DNA of 12,487 bases, from NCBI GenBank assembly GCA_964571805.1, contig CAZNDI010000023.1, positions 1-12,487 on the forward strand, written 5' to 3'. Positions 6,533-12,487 of this stretch are shown piece after piece. The notes beneath the pieces were generated by a model. That model was not told the origin of the DNA and made no database searches. It saw only the letters and a list, made by a program, of their open reading frames with translations. The stretch is from JAUHWS01 sp964571805. GTDB taxonomy: Bacteria > Patescibacteriota > Gracilibacteria > UM-FILTER-43-11. Made by a program: the position numbers and the translations under genes. Within the stretch, counting starts at the first letter, position 1. Each line of letters opens with the position of its first letter.

Positions 6533-7168
6533 CTACAAGTTTTGTCTTATTTCCCGTTCCACATTCTCCACGGGATGAGCCCCAATCAACAGGGTATTAT
6601 CCACCAAAGTACTGGGAATCATATCAATTTTTTGAGCTTCTTTTTCTTTCAGCGCTTCATCGATTTCTGAATTCACTCCCTCACCCTTTAAGCAATCATC
6701 AAAAGCTGTTTGATCCAATTTGATTTCTTCTGCTTTTATTGCAATTTCTTCTGCAGTGATCGCTTCCATTTCATACAGCTTTTGAAGCATTTCACTGAAT
6801 TTCTGTTGATCCCCGGCACACTGAGCGGCCTTGGTCGCTAAAACATCCATTTCATCTTCTTTATTGGCGGTCAGATGAATCTTTAAATCGATTTTCTCAT
6901 CTTTTCCGTAAGTTTGTTGTAGTTCTTTGGTTGTCCCCAAGCCAAAATTTCTACAATTTTGACAAGTAAAAGCCGTAAAAACATCGACATGAACCTTTCC
7001 ATCCTCCTGTACGAGGAGGTCGGGGCGCTCAACAATGGTTCTGAACGGAGTCTCTTCTTGTGATTCTACCCGTTCAATAAATTGACCTGTCAATTTGCCG
7101 GATTGATCCAAAAGAATCAAAAAGCCCAGCACAACAGACAAAAAAGTGGAAGAATATAAAGTTTTCAT
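6533..7168 (-). CDS. Membrane-anchored or exported DsbA-like thiol-disulfide oxidoreductase
   Basis: This is a thioredoxin-fold protein of the DsbA/Thioredoxin_4 type, expected to handle disulfides outside the cytoplasmic membrane. An N-terminal hydrophobic segment (LYSSTFLSVVLGFLILL) follows MKT and serves as signal anchor or signal peptide. The active site is FTAFTCQNCRNFG (CxxC), an alpha-helical insertion follows, and the cis-proline loop MIPSTLV comes before the last strand and helix (LLIGAHPVENVEREI). Two further cysteines (AAQCAGD and DDCLKG) might form a second pair. I prefer the ATG at 7168 (MKTLYSS), which has AGGATGG about 7 nt upstream; an in-frame ATG at 7177 adds MGI. No DsbB or VKOR partner is seen in the window. 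Confidence 0.88.
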   Translation of the reverse strand: MKTLYSSTFLSVVLGFLILLDQSGKLTGQFIERVESQEETPFRTIVERPDLLVQEDGKVHVDVFTAFTCQNCRNFGLGTTKELQQTYGKDEKIDLKIHLTANKEDEMDVLATKAAQCAGDQQKFSEMLQKLYEMEAITAEEIAIKAEEIKLDQTAFDDCLKGEGVNSEIDEALKEKEAQKIDMIPSTLVDNTLLIGAHPVENVEREIRQNL

Positions 7169-7191
7169 TATGCCCATCCTATCAATCCGCC

Positions 7192-7220
7192 TTTATAATG
7201 ACAAGATTTAATGCTATAAT
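7192..7220 (+). promoter_or_regulatory. Predicted extended -10 promoter for the 7-bp-repeat locus
   Basis: TATAAT (7215-7220) is preceded by TGC, an extended -10. A weak -35 candidate TTTATA lies at 7192-7197 with a 17-bp spacer. Transcription would begin near 7227, ahead of AAAAGG (7248-7253) and the ATG at 7257. The region is divergent from the DsbA-like gene. Confidence 0.55.
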
Positions 7221-7256
7221 TGGAGACACTGAATAAGAAATTTTTATAAAAGGAAA

Positions 7257-7355
7257 ATGTTGATAGTGAGCTTTAAGTGCTTCGAAAAAAGCTCACCGCT
7301 CACCGCTCACCGCTCACCGCTTACCGCTTACCGCTCAAAAGTTGACTCCAACTGA
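7257..7355 (+). CDS. Short ORF with good start signals, running through the 7-bp repeat; likely out-of-frame start of the next gene
   Basis: The ATG at 7257 has AAAAGG just upstream and a promoter before that. It encodes MLIVSFKCFEK and then repeat-derived residues (SPLTAHR, SPLTAYR), and stops at TGA 7353-7355, 14 nt inside the following 189-codon ORF, which is in the next frame. Removing one 7-bp unit, or adding two, places the ATG in frame with that ORF. It may be the off-phase of a phase-variable gene, a leader peptide coupled to the next start, or the result of a repeat-count error in the assembly. Confidence 0.45.
   Translation: MLIVSFKCFEKSSPLTAHRSPLTAYRSKVDSN
7267..7296 (+). promoter_or_regulatory. 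RNA hairpin just downstream of the 7257 start
   Basis: GTGAGCTTT (7267-7275) pairs perfectly with AAAGCTCAC (7288-7296) around a 12-nt loop. The right arm includes the first copy of the 7-bp repeat, and any other GCTCAC copy could pair instead with a shorter stem. The structure lies 8 nt after the ATG, where it could affect early translation or promote slippage. Confidence 0.4.
7291..7336 (+). repeat. Heptanucleotide tandem repeat (GCTCACC x4, GCTTACC x2, GCTC)
   Basis: Six full 7-bp units and a partial one lie head to tail: four GCTCACC, two GCTTACC, then GCTC. The four identical units at the left are the most slippage-prone. Because 7 is not a multiple of 3, each gain or loss changes the reading frame across the tract. 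Confidence 0.95.
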
Positions 7356-7911
7356 TCCAAACAAAGAGGCCATCAAAAAGCAACCTGCTCCTGTGGAGAC
7401 GGTCGATGATTTGATCTCCAAAAAAGACACAGAAAGGCGTTCTGAGGGCATGGCCAAGGTGATGGAGCAAGCGGGGCAGGTGCAGGGAGAGGTGGCGGAC
7501 GTGATGGCCGGCATGGAGGCGCCCAGTGAGCAAATTTCGGAGCGCAATCGAGAAGACAAGAAGGGGGATTTGGGCCAAGGTTCAGGAGCGACTCAGTCTG
7601 ACGACGATGATCAAGCCCAGGCTCAAATTCGTTCAAGTCTGATGCGTCGAGGCTTGCCCACAGAGGAAGTGATGATCCGAAAAATCCGCACTGCCATTCA
7701 GCTTCAAATTAAAGATGAATTGAAAAAAGCGGCTTCACTCAAAAAAACGGTCACCACGGGTGGGGCTCAAGAGTACAACGCCAGCATCGCTAAAATAAGA
7801 ACCCTCAAGCAGGTCCTCAGTTCTATTTTTCACAATACCTTCGAAAAGGTCAAAGAGGTTTATTTTCGCTTTTTTGGAGACGATGGAAGACGAAAAAAGA
7901 CTGAATTTTAA
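7342..7911 (+). CDS. Hydrophilic protein of unknown function
   Basis: I do not recognise a family. The 189 residues from TTG 7342 are strongly charged and without signal peptide or membrane segment. The first half is low-complexity and probably disordered (EGMAKVMEQAGQVQGEVADVM, then DLGQGSGATQSDDDDQAQAQ). The second half is more protein-like and helical: SSLMRRGLPTEEVMIRKIRT, LQIKDELKKAA, IAKIRTLKQVLSSIFHNTFEKVKEVYFRFFG. The TTG has no Shine-Dalgarno, and no other ATG, GTG or TTG lies between it and the upstream in-frame TGA (7267-7269), so the true start is more likely the ATG at 7257 reached after a change in repeat number. The gene converges on the giant minus-strand gene, with stops about 80 nt apart. 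Confidence 0.7.
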   Translation: MTPTDPNKEAIKKQPAPVETVDDLISKKDTERRSEGMAKVMEQAGQVQGEVADVMAGMEAPSEQISERNREDKKGDLGQGSGATQSDDDDQAQAQIRSSLMRRGLPTEEVMIRKIRTAIQLQIKDELKKAASLKKTVTTGGAQEYNASIAKIRTLKQVLSSIFHNTFEKVKEVYFRFFGDDGRRKKTEF

Positions 7912-7921
7912 GTTTGTGGGT

Positions 7922-8014
7922 TTAGGCTGCCATGGCAACGGATCTTCCTTCTTTTTGGTACCAATTGTTGAGCATGTTGACGAGAGCTCTTTTATCCAAG
8001 CCAATTTTTGTCAT
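7922..8014 (-). CDS. Possible 30-residue small protein overlapping the 3' end of the giant gene
   Basis: An ATG at 8014 lies 23 nt before the end of the giant gene and reads MTKIGLDKRALVNMLNNWYQ followed by KEGRSVAMAA and TAA. The composition looks like real protein (a basic helix with Trp and Tyr), and it fills the otherwise empty gap before the convergent gene. The overlap would allow translational coupling. It could equally be the original C-terminus of the giant protein separated by a frameshift, since the frame is open for 12 codons upstream of the ATG. No clear Shine-Dalgarno is present. Confidence 0.3.
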   Translation of the reverse strand: MTKIGLDKRALVNMLNNWYQKEGRSVAMAA

Positions 8015-11000
8015 AAAAGCCGAGCCAGTCTTCGCGAGAAATAATTGCTAAATCAAACACGTTGGTAGGACTCCATCCACTTCTGTCGAAATCAATACTT
8101 TCTCCGTCGATTGAAAACGGCCGACTCGTTCCTCCTACATGACCTTCTTTTTCGATGATGCCTTGCACTCTATTCTTTAAATTTGCTAAAGCAACGGCTT
8201 GAAAGAGGTCATTTCCTTCACTATTGCCTTCCACTGACCACTTATTTCCCGATCGGGTGATTTTTGTTTGTTGTGAGCCGTCCAGACGCTTGATAAGGAG
8301 AGTTTTGTCGTCAATATATTCATAATCCATTTTGGTCCATTCACATTCACTTTTGGTGTACAAAATTGCAAGGCGATACGTGGCCTGCAATTGTGCAGTG
8401 GGCAAATTGTAGTCGATTTCAAAAGGCTTGAATTCTTGGGGGGCATCGGTGGGAATGTCTTGATTGAGCTCTTCATCAGAGAGTTCTAGAATTTCTCCCG
8501 ACTCTGTTTTGATGGTGGTGGAAAATACTTCTCCGTTTACAAATCGATATATTTCCTCTTCCTTATCTGAAGCCCCTTCTCGCGTGATTTTGATCCGAAT
8601 ATCTGTCATCGACCGAATGAAATCCATTTTTTCGTCATCCGTCATTTCTTCCAAAGATTTGGTGGAATTGGCCAAAGCAGCTTCAATGGCTTTTTGTGAA
8701 ATAACATCAGCCCCATCAATATTTTTGATCGGCTTTTTATTCAATTTTTCCATGGCTGCATTGATTTTCCAAGATTTATTGGTTAAATCGGCAAGATCAT
8801 AAAGGTCCTTGGCCATCCAGGCAGCCATTCCTACGGCCACAAAGTCATCCAAGACTCCAATTACGGTGGCATCATCAGCCACGGTCGCAGCCAGGATCGC
8901 GCCTCGAAGGCCCATTTTAGCCCCAACCTTCTTTACAAAACCAGAGCCAGCAAATCTATGTACTTTTGTCCAAACAGAATTTTCAACTTTTTTAGCGAGA
9001 ATTTTAGAAAGTGATTGTAAGCCTTTGCTTTGAAGGCCTTTTTCTAAAACTTTGCCTTCTAATCGAGTGAGGGCTTGAAGTGTGGCGCTAGAAATCGCCG
9101 ATTTTTCAAATAAACTAATGAACTCAAGAGACAGTTGTTGGTCCCCAGCAAATTTCGGAACCATGTCGTCCAAGATGCTTCCAAGAGGTTCGGTGAGCTC
9201 CATGGCGCTTAAAATACCTGTGAGAACGACTGCGCCCTTCTTTCCAATCTGCCCCATGACAGTTTTTGGGTTGAAATTACGAGTGGCTCTTTCGCCTGCT
9301 TTCATGCCTCCCATAAAGGCAGCGAAACCCATGGCTGTTTCTGCCACAGCTTTACGCTTATCGGGGCTAGTTTCCAAGTTATAAACCATGACCGCCGCAA
9401 CACTGGGGCCAAACATTTGTTGAAGCACGGGGAAGTATTTGAGGACTTTAGAATTGCTAAAATCGAGGTGTTCAAACTTGAGCCCCGCCGCTTTTCTTGC
9501 CTCTAAAACACTCTTTCTTGCCGCATTCAAAGCCTCATCCGTTTCTGCAGGTTGAATCCAGTCGGGTCCAATTTTGAATTCCTGGACGATTTTGTTTTTT
9601 GGTCCTGCTAACCTTGTATCACCTGTAAATTTGCTTTCGATGGCTTCGGCAATTTGCTTCGCGTCCTTACCCGATAGCTCAGCCTCCGTCAGAGCAAATT
9701 CACTGCCTCGGTAACGGAATTTTTTTCCATCGGCAAGGTCTTCAATCGATTCGGGAGTGGTCCACTTTTTAGTGATGTCGACGTTTCGAATCTCGCTAAT
9801 CTGAATGCTTTGAGCATATTTCGCTTCAATAGCCTCGGTGAGCCCTCCTGAAGCTGTGATTTCTGCGTCATTGATCACAAAGTTGCCTCCTCGATAGCGG
9901 TACATTTTACCCGCTGGCCCGTCTTTGAGGGGTTGAGGCGTATTCCATTTTTCATCCAGAATTTTTTTAAGTTCAGTTTCCCTGGCTTCGTCGACCAAAC
10001 CTACTAATTTGGCTTCATCCGATGCTTCCAGAGGGAATTTCTCTCCCATGTAACGATATTGCCCGTTTCTTAATCGAGTGGGGGTGGTGAGTTTTTTGGA
10101 AGGGGATTCAAGAGTTGGAGAGGCGACGCCTACAAAGCCTCGTACCCTTTCCTTAGCCAAGGCCGTGACCGCTTTTCTAAATTTGACAGGGCCAATTTTT
10201 TTAGCGCGGGCTTCAAGGGCTGCAAATTCATCTGCATCAAAAATTGTTTTTAATTTGTCCATGAAAGCCTTTTCATCTAGCTTTTCAATATCTTTCAATT
10301 GACGTAGCTCAAAAGTCGCCTTCTCCATGTGTTCGGCTTTAGTGACAATTTCATCATTAATTTCAGCCACATTTCGGGGGTCAATAGCTCTTAAACTTAT
10401 GCCTCTTTCAGCAAGATTTCTTCTATTTAACTCTGCGTAAGAAATTCTTTGTCGTTGAGGGTTGAGATCAAAAAAATTGTTGTAATCTCTAGCAAAATTT
10501 TTCCCCCATCGTACGCGCGCCTCTTCATACAAATCTCCATATAACCGCCTTTTCACTTGGAAAACTGCTTCTTTAGGGGATTTAGTACCTCGAAATTGAT
10601 CCCACACTGATTCTAATTGATCCTGTAAAGTTCCACCCAAAGAAGGGGCTTTATCACTATATTCCAAAAATAATCTCAAACTTCTTTCAAGGGTTACCGA
10701 ATTTCCGCCTCCAAATTTGAATCGGTCTACAAACCAACGATTGGTATAACGAACCACGCCTCTCCCAGCTCTATAACCTGCAATAGGCATACTGATTGGG
10801 GCTGTAGCTCCACGTCCAGCGCCTTTTAGCATTGAAATGCCTGCGGCTACTGGACCCGAGGTTAACCCCCTTTTGAATCCTGCTGCGGCTCCAATCACAA
10901 TAAACGGGGCTGTACCAAGTAAGTATGTCTTGCTGGCCACTCCCAGTCCTTGAGTTGTCAGGGCGGCGGTGGAATCCAAAAGAGTGCCAGCAGGTTTGAA

Positions 11001-12487
11001 AAAGTAGTATTTTCCTGCCAACCAAACCAAGCCTACATTTTCATCTTCTCGTCTGGTCATAATTAACGTTCCACCAAGGGCCAAAATCATTTCCATAACA
11101 TTTTCTCCGGAAGTGGGAACTTGCATGAGGTCAGGAAAATTTTCGCAAAGGGTCAAAAACAATTCTCGAGGAATTTGATAGGTTTCTTTGACAGTAGATT
11201 TCATTAATTTTGGACTAAATTCACACCAATCCATTTCGGCGATTTTTCTAATTTTTTCCGGATCATCGTTTAAATTACTCAAGCCCATTAGCATAGTGTC
11301 GAAACTTTTAATCCATCCTTCAGCTTTCCCTATTAATAAGCCAAATAATCGATTAAAATACGGCGCAATAACTGCAAAACGAGGGTTCATTTTGAACTCT
11401 AATTTTCCTTCGGTAGATAGATCAATTAAGTTTGAAATGTAATAAGGATAAGCTTCAGGGTTTCTTTTTTTGAGAATCCGGGCCATCAAATAAACCATAG
11501 AGACCTCTTTCATTTGACCCACCCCTTCTTCACCCGAAGCTTCATCAAAATTGATCCCATCTGAAAGCAGGGCGAGTTGAAGCCCATCGCTAAACTTCAA
11601 CATCTTAAAATCCAAGTTTTTATAGAGAATTTGATCATACCTTTCATTATCAGGACGTCTAATATCATAATGTTCTTTACATTTTTCCAGTAAAGGCTCG
11701 GTTTTCTTTTGTAATTCTTCCCAAAACTTAATCATGGCTTCGGTTACTTTAGGACTGGCAGGTCTTTCTTTTACAGCTGTTTCAATTGAGCCTCGCTCCA
11801 AATTCAACATATGGCCTCCTTTTGCGTAAATTTCTCCCATATTGAAAATGAATTGAGCCTTTTCAGTCAAAGTAAAGGTTTCCATTTTTATGCCATATTT
11901 TACAGCCAGATGTTCAATAAAAATGGCCTTATTTTCTTCTATAACTTCCCCAATAGCCTCGCTTTCAAAAATTTGCTCGGCGCTATTTTTTAAATCCCCG
12001 GGAGAACCAATTTTTAATTGTCTGAATTTCTCCTCCATCGAAGCCTGCATTTTATTGGTGATGGCCAAAGCCGGATCACTGCTTAATTTTAAGATAAATT
12101 CTTTAACGGTAAGATTTTCAACCGTGGCCGCAGGAAATCTCTTTTTGAAATAATCAAAGGCTTTACTAAGCACTACTCCCACTTGGAAGAGCGCTTCGGG
12201 ACTCATGTCTACATTTTCTTCTAAGCCCAACTCTGAAAAACCTATTTTAGTTTGACTGTTTTCCACAGCTTTCTTATAAGCCTCTAAAACAGTCGAAATT
12301 TTGTTGTTGGATAGATGCTCAAAAGCCACAATCATTTTAGGCTTAATATCTTTATCCTCCGAGTTTTCAACATAATGTATGGCTACTAAAGCTTGAAAGG
12401 TGGTCATAAACCGCTGAGCGTCAAGAATGTCACCTGCTTCGACGGTTTCAACATTTTCATTTCCCTCATTTTTTTCTTCCTTTTTCT
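7992..12487 (-). CDS. Giant protein of unknown function, 5' end beyond the window
   Basis: The frame is open from the right edge to TAA at 7992-7994, at least 1497 codons. An ATG at 12407 is internal: 26 further codons precede it without a stop (acidic, ending GDILDAQRF). Residues below count from that ATG. About 1-430 is helical and charged. Hydrophobic or glycine-rich stretches lie near 455-470, 493-515 (YLLGTAPFIVIGAAAGF) and after it (GYRAGRGVVRYTNRW). About 560-760 is basic and helical. Three diverged YRYRG repeats cover about 773-935. More small-residue hydrophobic segments come near 1001-1030, 1057-1070 and 1166-1203 (GAILAATVADDATVIGVLDD). The last 200 residues look beta-rich (KTLLIKRLDGSQQTKITRSG). 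No catalytic motif is recognised. The alternation of coiled and hydrophobic stretches recalls tape-measure or large surface proteins, but that is only resemblance. Confidence 0.9.
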   Translation of the reverse strand, partial: KKEEKNEGNENVETVEAGDILDAQRFMTTFQALVAIHYVENSEDKDIKPKMIVAFEHLSNNKISTVLEAYKKAVENSQTKIGFSELGLEENVDMSPEALFQVGVVLSKAFDYFKKRFPAATVENLTVKEFILKLSSDPALAITNKMQASMEEKFRQLKIGSPGDLKNSAEQIFESEAIGEVIEENKAIFIEHLAVKYGIKMETFTLTEKAQFIFNMGEIYAKGGHMLNLERGSIETAVKERPASPKVTEAMIKFWEELQKKTEPLLEKCKEHYDIRRPDNERYDQILYKNLDFKMLKFSDGLQLALLSDGINFDEASGEEGVGQMKEVSMVYLMARILKKRNPEAYPYYISNLIDLSTEGKLEFKMNPRFAVIAPYFNRLFGLLIGKAEGWIKSFDTMLMGLSNLNDDPEKIRKIAEMDWCEFSPKLMKSTVKETYQIPRELFLTLCENFPDLMQVPTSGENVMEMILALGGTLIMTRREDENVGLVWLAGKYYFFKPAGTLLDSTAALTTQGLGVASKTYLLGTAPFIVIGAAAGFKRGLTSGPVAAGISMLKGAGRGATAPISMPIAGYRAGRGVVRYTNRWFVDRFKFGGGNSVTLERSLRLFLEYSDKAPSLGGTLQDQLESVWDQFRGTKSPKEAVFQVKRRLYGDLYEEARVRWGKNFARDYNNFFDLNPQRQRISYAELNRRNLAERGISLRAIDPRNVAEINDEIVTKAEHMEKATFELRQLKDIEKLDEKAFMDKLKTIFDADEFAALEARAKKIGPVKFRKAVTALAKERVRGFVGVASPTLESPSKKLTTPTRLRNGQYRYMGEKFPLEASDEAKLVGLVDEARETELKKILDEKWNTPQPLKDGPAGKMYRYRGGNFVINDAEITASGGLTEAIEAKYAQSIQISEIRNVDITKKWTTPESIEDLADGKKFRYRGSEFALTEAELSGKDAKQIAEAIESKFTGDTRLAGPKNKIVQEFKIGPDWIQPAETDEALNAARKSVLEARKAAGLKFEHLDFSNSKVLKYFPVLQQMFGPSVAAVMVYNLETSPDKRKAVAETAMGFAAFMGGMKAGERATRNFNPKTVMGQIGKKGAVVLTGILSAMELTEPLGSILDDMVPKFAGDQQLSLEFISLFEKSAISSATLQALTRLEGKVLEKGLQSKGLQSLSKILAKKVENSVWTKVHRFAGSGFVKKVGAKMGLRGAILAATVADDATVIGVLDDFVAVGMAAWMAKDLYDLADLTNKSWKINAAMEKLNKKPIKNIDGADVISQKAIEAALANSTKSLEEMTDDEKMDFIRSMTDIRIKITREGASDKEEEIYRFVNGEVFSTTIKTESGEILELSDEELNQDIPTDAPQEFKPFEIDYNLPTAQLQATYRLAILYTKSECEWTKMDYEYIDDKTLLIKRLDGSQQTKITRSGNKWSVEGNSEGNDLFQAVALANLKNRVQGIIEKEGHVGGTSRPFSIDGESIDFDRSGWSPTNVFDLAIISREDWLGFYDKNWLG
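9600..10091 (-). repeat. Three diverged protein repeats (YRYRG type) inside the giant gene
   Basis: Counting from the ATG at 12407, the copies begin near residues 773, 819 and 878. Shared pattern: TTP (or NTP), a Leu or Ile, a Gly, then YRYMGEKFPL, YRYRGGNFVI or FRYRGSEFAL. The two later copies continue with an acidic helix, EAIEAKY or EAIESKF, and begin with KW[NT]TP. Spacing between copies is about 48 and 61 residues. DNA identity is low, so the duplication is old and held by selection on protein sequence. Confidence 0.75.

Noticed and set aside
7291..7336. Tandem repeat as a CRISPR array
   Set aside because: Units are 7 bp with no spacers and no cas genes nearby.
7342..7636. Minus-strand ORFs opposite the hydrophilic gene
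   Set aside because: Composition rich in Pro, Ser and His, as expected from the complement of a Glu/Gln/Ala-rich gene; no promoter or ribosome binding site.
8186..11025. Many open frames antisense to or out of frame with the giant gene
   Set aside because: They follow from the long open frame's codon bias, have no start signals or family likeness, and the giant frame is uninterrupted.

Overview
The window is bacterial DNA of moderate GC that uses the standard bacterial code. The genes for RuvA, RsmI and the HIT protein all stop at TGA where these families are expected to end, so TGA is not recoded as it is in Gracilibacteria. The plain set of household genes, weak or missing Shine-Dalgarno sequences, one probable leaderless gene and a very large protein of unknown family would suit an uncultivated lineage such as the candidate phyla radiation. 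That placement is inference only, because no rRNA or lineage marker lies here.

Layout. Positions 1-164 hold a cluster of GC-rich palindromic repeats running into the stop codon of ruvA (minus strand, Holliday-junction branch migration). A good promoter then drives a plus-strand M23 (LytM/EnvC-like) murein hydrolase whose signal peptide begins upstream of any usual start codon. From 7177 down to 2630 six minus-strand genes follow one another: a DsbA-like thiol oxidoreductase, a HIT nucleotide hydrolase, RsmI 16S rRNA methyltransferase, an SPFH/prohibitin membrane protein, an AAA_14/DUF4143 ATPase and hypoxanthine phosphoribosyltransferase. The ATPase gene has its own promoter region with two identical 26-bp repeats 32 bp apart. 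A second copy of the GC-rich element lies between the HIT and rsmI genes.

From 7180 rightwards the content is unfamiliar. A plus-strand promoter, Shine-Dalgarno and ATG (7257) lead into a 7-bp tandem repeat, GCTCACC/GCTTACC, and then into a 189-codon hydrophilic gene of unknown function in another frame. Loss of one unit would join them, so this is a candidate phase-variable or frameshifted locus. Convergent to it, the last 4.5 kb is one minus-strand gene of at least 1497 codons that runs off the right edge. It has a charged N-terminal part, several hydrophobic segments, three diverged copies of a YRYRG-type repeat and no family I recognise. A possible 30-codon ORF overlaps its 3' end.

The genes do not form one pathway. 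The recognisable ones are nucleotide salvage, ribosome modification, repair and envelope maintenance. The points of interest are the repeat-controlled start at 7257, the giant unknown gene, the duplicated operator/promoter of the ATPase, and mobile-type repeats that supply stop codons and a ribosome binding site to their neighbours.
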